A stretch of 6,159 nucleotides of DNA from C00003060 sp964502635 (GCA_964502635.1 CAZCXI010000135.1:1-6159); one strand, 5' to 3'; shown: positions 1 to 5,867, counted from the stretch's first letter. The notes: generated from the sequence alone by a model not told the origin. Translations and numbers: made by a program.

Positions 1-183
1 GTCTCGCTCTTTGGTATGAGGTTTTTGACCCAGCTCCGTGCTCACTTACTAAATCGCAAAAACTCGGCCTGACAGCCTCAAACAGTTTGCGATTTGCCCA
101 CCAGGGTGGGCCGTTCGTTTCGCCCGGAATGGGTGCCCCAAAAACCTCATAATTGTCGCTTTCCGAAGTTTTGCAAAGCTCTC
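1..183. repeat. MITE-like structured repeat, copy 1 (left end cut by window)
   Basis: This copy aligns over its length with 187-410 and, in its left half, with 6046-6159. By comparison with the third copy, about 20 bp of its left terminus lie outside the window. Its right terminus (167-183) matches the right terminus of copy 2 with several changes. Three nested inverted pairs are visible. ATGAGGTTTTTG at 16-27 pairs perfectly with 139-150. AAATCGCAAA at 51-60 pairs perfectly with 86-95. GCCCACC at 96-102 pairs with GGTGGGC at 105-111. There is no credible coding region: an open frame at 49-309 on the minus strand runs through two repeat copies and looks accidental. The element is non-coding, about 200 bp long and can fold, which fits a MITE or a large intergenic palindromic repeat. 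I do not recognise a named family. Confidence 0.8.
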
Positions 184-186
184 AAT

Positions 187-410
187 GAGACCTTTGCATA
201 ACCCTTTCTTACTCGTTCGTATGAGCCTTTTGACCCGTCCATGGGCTCGCGAACTAAATCGGACACCGAAGTGAAGCGTAGCGCTCAAAACTCGGCCCAA
301 GGGCCTCAAACAGTTTAGGATTTGCCCGCTGACGTGGGCCGTTCACTTCGCCCGGGCGGGTACCCCAAAGAGCTCATAATGGTAGCTCAAAGCGGTTATG
401 CAAAGGTCCC
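187..410. repeat. MITE-like structured repeat, copy 2 (complete)
   Basis: This is the only complete copy in the window, 224 bp. It starts with GAGACCTTTGCATAACC (187-203) and ends with GGTTATGCAAAGGTCCC (394-410), terminal inverted repeats of 17 bp with one mismatch. A second imperfect inverted pair lies inside (221-236 with 358-377), and a short GCCCGC/GTGGGC hairpin lies around 324-339. It follows copy 1 after only 3 bp in the same orientation. Relative to the other copies it has about 24 extra bases near 261-284. Part of these (267-278) can pair with CGTTCACTTCG at 340-350. I see no clear target-site duplication. The GAGACCTTTGCA terminus resembles, from memory, the ends of some IS5-group insertion sequences, which would suggest mobilisation by a transposase encoded elsewhere; this is unverified. 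Confidence 0.85.
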
Positions 411-514
411 AAAAATGTTTGGGGCAAATCCGTTACTGTCCAGGCACCCAGTGGCTTGCCAAAGGCGTAAAATACACGCTCATCCGGGGTTGTCAAGATG
501 AGAGCTTTGACCAT
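374..514 (-). CDS. Doubtful small ORF (46 aa) running into repeat copy 2
   Basis: An ATG at 512-514 opens a 46-codon minus-strand frame that begins MVKALILTTPDERVF and ends at a TGA (374-376) inside repeat copy 2. It would be translated downstream of the co-polymerase gene, starting 25 bases after that gene's stop. The first 34 or so codons look reasonable for a protein, with mixed hydrophobic and charged residues. The last dozen are encoded by the repeat itself, so any genuine gene may have been cut off by insertion of the repeat. No good Shine-Dalgarno sequence lies within 10 bases of the ATG. I do not recognise the product. It may be a chance frame or the remnant of a gene interrupted by the repeat. 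Confidence 0.18.
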   Translation of the reverse strand: MVKALILTTPDERVFYAFGKPLGAWTVTDLPQTFLGPLHNRFELPL

Positions 515-539
515 GAACCGTCACAATTCCCCACGAGGA

Positions 540-2696
540 TCACAGTCTGCGGTAGACCATTTCCGGAATGACATGTCTCCGGCGATTTAACACGGCCCCG
601 AGAATCCTTGCACCTGTCTGCTCCAGGTGTTCTTTGGCCTGCATGGCAACCTCGGCTCGCCTGTTCTCCGCCTCAACGACTAAAACCACGCCATCGCACC
701 TGGGGGCCAACACAGTGGCATCAGGATAGAGATTCACGGGTGCGCCGTCAAAGATAATCCAGTCAAATTCCTTTTTCAGTCCCTGGATGAGATCAACCCA
801 TTTCTCAGATTTGAAGATCGCCATGGGATTGGGCGGACTGCCACCGCTGGTCAGAACAAATAGATTGGGAACGACTGATTCTCTCATGGCTTCGTGAACA
901 TTGATATCCTCGGCGATAACCTCTACAAGCCCCGGGCCGGCAGACATGTTAAAGGCACTGTGGACATCGGGATGGCGCAGGTTGGCATCGATCAGAAAAA
1001 CGCGACAGCCCTTGTCTTTGGTGAGAGCCCCGGCCAGATTCCATGCAACCGTGGAAGCACCCTCTCCCGGCGTAGGGCTGAAAATGGACAGGCACTTCAT
1101 CCCCTTGACCTCGGCATGCATGATGAAATTGTTCTTCAGGATCTCATAGTGGGCCGGAGGTTGGGGGCTGGTCGCCAGGGCTTGCGGATCATCTCTTTCT
1201 TTGTCTGGAAGATCCCCGACGCTCCCCAACAGGGGTACGTTAAGATTATTTTCTACATCCGCGGGAAGTTTAAAGCTATTGTCAAAGTATTCCATTAAGA
1301 AAGCCAGGCCCAAACCCGCCACACCGCCAAGACACAGGCTCAAGAAGATATTCAAGGTCCGGTTGACCCCAATCGGGGCCGAAGGGACAGTGACCGGTTC
1401 AAGAACGCTTACGCTCACCATCCGGGCGGCATCCATGGCATCAGAGACCCTGCTCTCTTCAAACTTGGTGAGGTACAGTTTGTAATTTTGCTCATTCACA
1501 GCAACAGCCCGCTCCAGGGCCCGAAGTTCCGGTTCCAGGCGGCCCAGTCTTTCAAGCTCCTGGCCATACTCTATGAGCCGCTTCTCTATCTCTGCCTTCT
1601 TGCTCTTAAGGGCTACCAGCCTAGCCTCGTCCATGAGAACTTCGGCTTCTATCTTTTCATAAGCACTGCTTAACCCGGTCCGCACACTACCGTGGAACTT
1701 TCCTTCTTCGGCCTCCAACATTTCTCGGGCCTTGGCGATCTCTCCATTGACCCGGAGGATCTTATAATTGTCCGGCTTGTACTGGTACATCAGGTCCGCC
1801 TTTTCCAGCTCTAATTGGGCGAGCCTTTCTTTCAATACGCTGACCGGGCCGGAATCCGTGCCCTCAGACTGGTCCAGGGTTCTATGCTTGGAAATCTTGC
1901 TAAGATCCTTTTTGAATTTCGCTATTTGTTGTTCCACACCGATCGTTTCGGCGTCGTTGTCTTTCTTTGCCGCTTGTGCTGCCACGTATTGGTCAAGCGT
2001 GCTGGTCTCTAACTGATTAAATGAAATAATAGAATACTTCTTCTTGAAATCTGATAACCGTCTTGCCGATGTCTTCAGTTTTTGCTCCAACTGATCCGCC
2101 TGGGCTTTAAAGAAATCGTAGGATTGGCCGCTTTGGTGGATCTCCACATGGCGCTCAAGATAGAGCTCTATGAGTTTAGTGAGGAAATCAGCTGAAAGAT
2201 GTGCGTCACGTGACTTGAAGGCAACCTCAATAACGTCCGAATCCTCAACGCGTTCTGCCGACAGACCGTGCAAGGTTTGCTCCACGGCACCTTCTGTGCT
2301 CAAAGACGCCTCTGCGGGGCGTGGGGCCCCTGAGTTTTCAGATGACAGTTGGGGGAAAAGCTCTGGAATGCCTACTTGTTCTATCACCCTTCTGATGAGC
2401 ACCCGGCTTTTCAGGATTTGGATCTCAGAATTGATCAGCTCGGCGACCCGTTGGATGATCGTGGGTGGGTGGGTGCCTTCCGGCGCCCCCACGGCCGCTA
2501 CATAGATATTTTCTCGACCGGGCTTGACCAACAGACGTGCCTCGGCCTGGTAGAACGAGGGAATTCTGAGGCTGTAGATGGTCGCAGGGACCAAAGTGGC
2601 CAGGAGCGTGCCAACAATGATCCATTTTCTTCGGAAAACAACGTAGGCAAGGTCCCGAAGAGAGCTTCTCTGTTCCTGTCTATGTTCTCCGTCCAT
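540..2696 (-). CDS. Wzz/Wzc-like polysaccharide co-polymerase with degenerate BY-kinase domain
   Basis: This is an inner-membrane polysaccharide co-polymerase, the class that sets chain length and contacts the outer-membrane export channel. Numbered from the ATG at 2696 (718 aa), residues about 24-43 form a first membrane helix preceded by RRKW. Next come a periplasmic Wzz-type domain and a long charged coiled coil (about 195-410). A proline-rich stretch (433-446) leads into a second membrane helix (about 447-468). A cytoplasmic P-loop domain follows (about 530-705). In that domain the Walker A reads PGEGAST with Ala547 where family members have Lys. Walker A' reads LIDANLR (Asp570, Asn572), against the usual D-A-D. 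Walker B reads IIFDGAP (Asp650), against DTPP. Only one tyrosine (Tyr715) is near the C-terminus instead of a cluster. It is therefore probably inactive or weak as a tyrosine kinase. An upstream ATG at 2750 would add 18 residues and overlap the export gene by 37 bp, with a weak GGA nearby. I prefer 2696 because MDGEHRQEQ-SSLRDL resembles usual family N-termini. Family assignment is firm; the start is not. Confidence 0.93.
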   Translation of the reverse strand: MDGEHRQEQRSSLRDLAYVVFRRKWIIVGTLLATLVPATIYSLRIPSFYQAEARLLVKPGRENIYVAAVGAPEGTHPPTIIQRVAELINSEIQILKSRVLIRRVIEQVGIPELFPQLSSENSGAPRPAEASLSTEGAVEQTLHGLSAERVEDSDVIEVAFKSRDAHLSADFLTKLIELYLERHVEIHQSGQSYDFFKAQADQLEQKLKTSARRLSDFKKKYSIISFNQLETSTLDQYVAAQAAKKDNDAETIGVEQQIAKFKKDLSKISKHRTLDQSEGTDSGPVSVLKERLAQLELEKADLMYQYKPDNYKILRVNGEIAKAREMLEAEEGKFHGSVRTGLSSAYEKIEAEVLMDEARLVALKSKKAEIEKRLIEYGQELERLGRLEPELRALERAVAVNEQNYKLYLTKFEESRVSDAMDAARMVSVSVLEPVTVPSAPIGVNRTLNIFLSLCLGGVAGLGLAFLMEYFDNSFKLPADVENNLNVPLLGSVGDLPDKERDDPQALATSPQPPAHYEILKNNFIMHAEVKGMKCLSIFSPTPGEGASTVAWNLAGALTKDKGCRVFLIDANLRHPDVHSAFNMSAGPGLVEVIAEDINVHEAMRESVVPNLFVLTSGGSPPNPMAIFKSEKWVDLIQGLKKEFDWIIFDGAPVNLYPDATVLAPRCDGVVLVVEAENRRAEVAMQAKEHLEQTGARILGAVLNRRRHVIPEMVYRRL

Positions 2697-2713
2697 GGTT
2701 GAAAGCTGCGGTC

Positions 2714-3442
2714 CTAATCGTTGAGGATCCAGTTGTATCCAAGCGCCCATCCGATTCCGTTAATAAAACCGTCGACAAATAATACTTTTCTCATATACTG
2801 ATCCGCAAACACACCGGCTTTTGCGATCCAGGTCTTCGGAACATAGACGATATCTGACGGCATCAGATAGATGTCATTTTCCATTTTCCCTCCGGACATG
2901 ACACTGGCCAGGTCAATGACCGTGGCCACGGGTTTATTGTCAGGCCCTTTTCGCAGAAGAATCACATTTTCAGGTTTGGCTGTCTCTTTGAACCCCTGTG
3001 CCGCCAGGATAGACTGGAGCACGGACATGTTTCCTTTCAGAGAAAGAAACCCAGGTTGTACAACTTCGCCTCCCACATACACTTTCAGCCCGGAATACTG
3101 CCTGACGATAACACTGATACTGTAGTTTTCCAAATACTTAGCATATTCTTTTGTCAGGACCTCATCCAGTTGAGAGCTCGTCAATCCGGCCGCCAGAACC
3201 TCATCGATGAGTTGGAGACTGATCTTTCCGTCAGGACCAACCATCAGCGTCTCATTCAGGTCCGGGTGGTAGAAGAACTTGACCTCGATGTCATCGCCTG
3301 GTCGGAGCCGGTAGTCCGCAATCGGTTCTGCATCCATGGCACCCTGCATCGCTTGGGGCCCAACAGGCTCGGTGGTTGAGCAGGCGGCAAGCATGATCAG
3401 AAGAAAACAAAGCCACAACAATGGGATCACATGGCAGCGCAT
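2714..3442 (-). CDS. Wza-like outer-membrane polysaccharide export lipoprotein
   Basis: This is a polysaccharide biosynthesis/export protein that would form the outer-membrane exit channel. Numbered from the ATG at 3442 (242 aa), a hydrophobic signal peptide ends in the lipobox LAAC with Cys21 as the lipidated residue. Ser at +2 fits outer-membrane sorting. A poly-export domain follows, from DYRLRPGDDIEV (about residue 43) to about 114. It is followed by an SLBB-type segment with VYVGGEVVQPG near 121. The last 35 or so residues are aromatic and hydrophobic and could be the membrane-spanning amphipathic helix known from Wza. The protein is shorter than E. coli Wza (about 380 aa), as many relatives are. 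The open frame extends back to a TTG at 3544, but those extra 34 residues do not look like a signal peptide. The ATG at 3442 has AAGG five bases upstream (3448-3451). The TAG stop lies 17 bp before the preferred start of the co-polymerase, so the two genes are probably co-transcribed and work as a pair. Confidence 0.92.
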   Translation of the reverse strand: MRCHVIPLLWLCFLLIMLAACSTTEPVGPQAMQGAMDAEPIADYRLRPGDDIEVKFFYHPDLNETLMVGPDGKISLQLIDEVLAAGLTSSQLDEVLTKEYAKYLENYSISVIVRQYSGLKVYVGGEVVQPGFLSLKGNMSVLQSILAAQGFKETAKPENVILLRKGPDNKPVATVIDLASVMSGGKMENDIYLMPSDIVYVPKTWIAKAGVFADQYMRKVLFVDGFINGIGWALGYNWILND

Positions 3443-3811
3443 AGGGACCTTGCAATCTTTATCGGCAATGTTAGGACGAGGCATCGAGGGCCTGCACAAT
3501 GGCTGAATATATAATATGTTATGTGATCTCATATCGTTGAGCAATAGCCAAAATTTATAAGTTCATGCAAGATTTATGCAAAACCTCGAAACTGTTTTTT
3601 GGCTGTAATTGCAGCATGTTATATTCTGCCGGCAGGAAATGGCGCCGCAACAATTGAGTAACCATGGTCATAGTGAGAAAAATAATACCACAATTGGGGT
3701 GCGCCTTGGCCCTGAATCGGCCCCTTACAGTCCGGCTTTCCTTGTGAAATTTATACAAATAATGTGCCAAAAAAACCATAGTCAAGAAATATCACCCCTG
3801 CTCGCAATCAT
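3443..3811. other. AT-rich intergenic region upstream of the export genes
   Basis: These 369 bases separate the aminotransferase stop from the export lipoprotein start and mark the likely boundary between two transcription units. I see no convincing gene; a 76-codon minus-strand frame (3555-3785) begins with TTG, lacks a recognisable product and overlaps the promoter candidate. Holdings are a sigma-54-like element (3754-3770) and a weak sigma-70-like pair on the minus strand (TTGCAT at 3576-3581, TATAAA at 3554-3559, 16-base spacer). There is also a perfect 10-bp palindrome CTGCCGGCAG (3626-3635) that could be an operator. No rho-independent terminator is evident behind the aminotransferase gene. 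If transcription starts at the sigma-54 element, the leader before the lipoprotein start would be about 300 bases. Confidence 0.5.
3754..3770 (-). promoter_or_regulatory. Candidate sigma-54 (-24/-12) promoter
   Basis: The minus strand reads TTGGCAC, five bases, then TTGTA, against the sigma-54 consensus TGGCAC-N5-TTGCW. The -24 half is perfect. The GG and the -12 dinucleotide have the correct 12-base distance, but the -12 element is GT rather than GC. It points towards the export lipoprotein and co-polymerase genes. A sigma-54 promoter would imply control by an enhancer-binding activator, as is known for several exopolysaccharide loci. No activator gene is in this window. The match is short, so chance is possible. 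Confidence 0.4.
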
Positions 3812-5167
3812 TCAAGCCCCTTGTGGCAATCCACGGGGAATGCGCTCGCTTTTGCGGTTCATAGTCAGATAGTGCTTTATGCGATCCGCCACATAGTCAA
3901 CCTGGTCGTCCGTCATTGTGGGAAAAAGCGGCAGGGTGACCTCTTTCTTCCCGGCGTGTTCTGTGAGCGGTAAATGAGGCCGTGCCGGCATCCGTTTCCT
4001 GTAATATGAAAACAGGTGGATCGGGGGATAGTGGATGCTGGTCTGGATGCCTTGCTCACGTAAATACTTCATCAGTCCGTTTCTATCAACCTTTTCCGAA
4101 AGCAGGACGGGAAAAATGTGACAGGATGAAATCCCATGGAAGCGGGAAAACGGGACGCTCACTGATTCAACACTGTTGAGCCTCTGTCTATAAAGGGAGC
4201 ACAATGATCTGCGTCTCTCGTTGTTTTGATCCAACTTTGTCAACTGGGCGAGCCCCAGGCTGGAACGCAATTCATCAATGCGATAATTGAAGCCCGGGCC
4301 AACCACGTCATAGCTGAAATCATGGCCCTTGTATCGATCCCAGGTCAGGCTGGTCATGCCGTGAGACCGATACTTCCTGATCTTTTCGGCCAATTCGTCA
4401 TGATTCGTAACCACCATGCCCCCTTCGGCCGTGGTCATGTTCTTGTTCGAAAAGAAGCTGAAGCAGCCGATGTCGCCGATGGTGCCCACTTTGTAGGCAC
4501 GTCCGTTGCCCGTTGCCCGTTGCCCGTTGTTTATTTTTGACCTTTCTTTGACCTTTGAACCTTCAGCTTTCAGCTTTGAGCTTTCAGCCTTGAGCTCTGA
4601 TCTCCTTCTGCTTTGAGCTTTGAGCTTTGAGCTTTCAGCTTCCTCTGCTTTGAGCTCCTTCTGCTTTGAGCTGTAACTTGCTCCAACAGCGTGGGCCGTG
4701 TCTTCTATGACAAACAGGTTGTGACGCCGGGCTATTTGCATGATCCTGTCCATGTGGCATGGGAAACCTGCATAGTGGACGACCACAATCCCCTTGGTGT
4801 TCTCATGAATCATTGATTCGATGTCATCAGGAGAGATCGTCAGATCGCCCAGGCTCGAAATGTCTGCAAACACGGGCATGGCGCCCGTGTACCCCACGGC
4901 GTTGGCCGTGGCCACAAAGGTCAGGCTGGGGCAGATCACCTCATGGCCCCTCCCTACCCCCAAAGCGTGATGGGCAAGATGCATGGCGGCGGTTCCCGAG
5001 CTAACAGCCAGCGCATGCTTCACCCCGAGGTAGTCTGCAAACGCGGATTCAAAACGCTCAGTGACTTTACCCATGCACAGCCACTTGGAATCCAGAACAC
5101 GGGTGACAGCACGAAGTTCTTCGTCTCCCACATCCAGATCGAAAAGAGGCACCTTCCATTCACTCAA
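3812..5167 (-). CDS. DegT/DnrJ/EryC1-family PLP aminotransferase with heptad-repeat insertion
   Basis: This is a PLP-dependent sugar aminotransferase that would move an amino group, usually from glutamate, to a nucleotide-linked keto-sugar in the cytoplasm. Numbered from the TTG at 5167 (451 aa), family landmarks are present in order. These are the SSGTAAMHLA phosphate-binding segment (about 56-65), IEDTAHAVGASY with Asp156 facing the PLP ring, FSNKNMTTAEGG with the Schiff-base Lys242, FNYRIDELRSSLG near 293, and HYPPIH near 379. Between GASY and VGTIGDIGCFSF the family normally has only a few residues. Here about 57 codons (residues about 165-222) are inserted, encoded by 7-bp tandem repeats and giving a Lys/Glu/Ser-rich helix-prone stretch followed by NNGQRATGNG. 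Without it the length would be a normal 394 or so. The open frame extends to a TTG at 5173, but the strong GGAGGGG (5175-5181) is only one base from that codon and seven from the TTG at 5167. The start overlaps the preceding gene's stop by 8 bp. The exact sugar substrate cannot be read from the sequence. Confidence 0.92.
   Translation of the reverse strand: MSEWKVPLFDLDVGDEELRAVTRVLDSKWLCMGKVTERFESAFADYLGVKHALAVSSGTAAMHLAHHALGVGRGHEVICPSLTFVATANAVGYTGAMPVFADISSLGDLTISPDDIESMIHENTKGIVVVHYAGFPCHMDRIMQIARRHNLFVIEDTAHAVGASYSSKQKELKAEEAESSKLKAQSRRRSELKAESSKLKAEGSKVKERSKINNGQRATGNGRAYKVGTIGDIGCFSFFSNKNMTTAEGGMVVTNHDELAEKIRKYRSHGMTSLTWDRYKGHDFSYDVVGPGFNYRIDELRSSLGLAQLTKLDQNNERRRSLCSLYRQRLNSVESVSVPFSRFHGISSCHIFPVLLSEKVDRNGLMKYLREQGIQTSIHYPPIHLFSYYRKRMPARPHLPLTEHAGKKEVTLPLFPTMTDDQVDYVADRIKHYLTMNRKSERIPRGLPQGA
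4503..4529. repeat. Heptanucleotide tandem repeat CCGTTGC (3.9 copies) inside aminotransferase gene
   Basis: There are three perfect copies of CCGTTGC followed by CCGTTG. On the coding strand the unit is CAACGGG, encoding the NNGQRATGNG stretch at the C-terminal end of the insertion. The unit is open in all three frames and gives the same heptapeptide cycle (QRATGNG) in each. Perfect copies suggest recent expansion by slippage. Confidence 0.95.
4539..4674. repeat. Heptanucleotide tandem repeat GAGCTTT (degenerate array) inside aminotransferase gene
   Basis: From 4550 to 4674 the sequence splits into 17 heptamers of the form GAGCTTT/CAGCTTT/CTGCTTT and variants, with three 2-bp interruptions (4606-4607, 4643-4644, 4659-4660). 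A further related unit sits at 4539-4545. Perfect runs are GAGCTTT x3 (4615-4635) and CAGCTTT x2 (4564-4577). A higher-order 16-bp pattern (CTGCTTT plus GAGCTCC plus 2 bp) is also visible near 4645-4674. The coding strand unit AAAGCTC yields the protein cycle KAQSSKL, seen as ESSKLKAQ and ESSKLKAEG. The array is in frame with the aminotransferase and contains no stop. Confidence 0.95.
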
Positions 5168-5867
5168 GGTCAAGCCCCTCCGTCAGCTTCGCAAAGTCTT
5201 CTTGTGCCAGTTCGTAGTCCTCGTGCCGTCCAATGTCCAACCAATATCCGTCAAACGGGAAGGCGAACACCTTCTTGCCCGCCTTGATTAGGGAAAGGAC
5301 CAGGTCCGGGAAGTCTAAATAGCCGTTAGGCTCAATCAATTCCAATATCTCGGGTTCAAATACATAGATCCCCATGCTCACATGGTATCTGAGGGTGGGC
5401 TTTTCCAGGTAATTCTTTAATTCAAAGCTTTCATCCATTTCTAAGACCCCCAAGTCGATTTTTACCTCCTTGTTGTACGTAGCAATGGTGGCTACTGCGT
5501 TGTTCTCATTATGGAAGGTCACCAATTGGTCATAGTCCAGGTTGGTGAGAACGTCCCCGTTCATCACTAGGAAGGTTTTGTCAAGCCCGTCAATAAGGCT
5601 TAGGGCACCAATGGTACCCAATGGCTTATCTTCCCTGGAATAGTCAATCTCAACGCCATATTTTTTCCCGTCCCTGAAGTAGGCCTCAACCAATTCCGCC
5701 AGGTATCCCACAGCCATGGTAACTTGGGAAAAACCGTTGTGTTTCAGCTGTCTTATGATGACCTCTAAAATTGGTCTTTCCCCAACAGGCATCAGTGGTT
5801 TCGGAATCACCGTGGTGTAAGGCAAGAGACGTGTCCCCTTACCACCAGCCAGAATGATTGCTCTCAT
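5160..5867 (-). CDS. Sugar-phosphate nucleotidyltransferase (NTP_transferase family)
   Basis: This enzyme would join a sugar 1-phosphate and a nucleoside triphosphate to give an NDP-sugar and pyrophosphate, supplying activated precursor for the polymer. The 235-residue protein begins with the nucleotide-binding signature LAGGKGTRL (6-14) and has KP at 23-24. It then shows KPLGTIGAL (81-89), the metal/nucleotide-binding VMNGD (101-105), EKP (155-157), GIYVF (166-170) and YWLDIGRHEDY (208-218) with a second likely metal-binding Asp211. It has no C-terminal hexapeptide-repeat acyltransferase domain, so it is the short single-domain form. The family includes glucose-1-phosphate thymidylyltransferases, mannose-1-phosphate guanylyltransferases and heptose or amino-sugar variants. 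I cannot choose among them, so I give no symbol. The ATG at 5867 has GGAA close upstream and AAGGA further away. Its last codons carry the ribosome binding site of the aminotransferase gene, so the two are probably translated in concert. Confidence 0.93.
   Translation of the reverse strand: MRAIILAGGKGTRLLPYTTVIPKPLMPVGERPILEVIIRQLKHNGFSQVTMAVGYLAELVEAYFRDGKKYGVEIDYSREDKPLGTIGALSLIDGLDKTFLVMNGDVLTNLDYDQLVTFHNENNAVATIATYNKEVKIDLGVLEMDESFELKNYLEKPTLRYHVSMGIYVFEPEILELIEPNGYLDFPDLVLSLIKAGKKVFAFPFDGYWLDIGRHEDYELAQEDFAKLTEGLDLE
5175..5181 (-). promoter_or_regulatory. Ribosome binding site GGAGGGG that decides the aminotransferase start
   Basis: GGAGGGG on the minus strand lies within the last codons of the nucleotidyltransferase gene. 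It is seven bases from the TTG at 5167 and only one base from the alternative TTG at 5173, so it supports 5167. With the 8-bp overlap of stop and start it implies translational coupling. Confidence 0.7.

Noticed and set aside
49..309. 86-codon minus-strand open frame in the left flank
   Set aside because: It runs through repeat copies 1 and 2, has a basic low-information composition and is explained by the repeat sequence.
2425..2625. 66-codon minus-strand frame inside the co-polymerase gene
   Set aside because: It is in another frame of a well-supported coding region and has no family features.
894..2702. Several plus-strand open frames of 60-134 codons opposite the co-polymerase gene
   Set aside because: They lie antisense to a gene with clear domain structure, show no recognisable motifs and behave like shadows of its codon pattern.
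3443..3544. Extension of the export lipoprotein to the TTG at 3544
   Set aside because: The added 34 residues would precede and spoil the lipoprotein signal, while the ATG at 3442 has AAGG at good spacing and gives a normal signal peptide with lipobox.
3570..3587. Sequence like a repeat terminus (TTTGCATAA near GAG) in the export upstream region
   Set aside because: Only about nine contiguous bases match, a one-base gap is needed and no repeat body follows, so chance is the better explanation.
3555..3785. 76-codon minus-strand frame in the export upstream region
   Set aside because: It starts with TTG with no good ribosome binding site, overlaps the promoter candidate and resembles no family I know.
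4503..4674. CRISPR array as an explanation for the tandem repeats
   Set aside because: The units are 7 bp with no spacers, lie in frame inside an enzyme gene and lack the repeat-spacer layout.
4943..5291. Plus-strand frames across the aminotransferase/nucleotidyltransferase junction
   Set aside because: They are antisense to two well-supported genes and lack a recognisable product or ribosome binding site.
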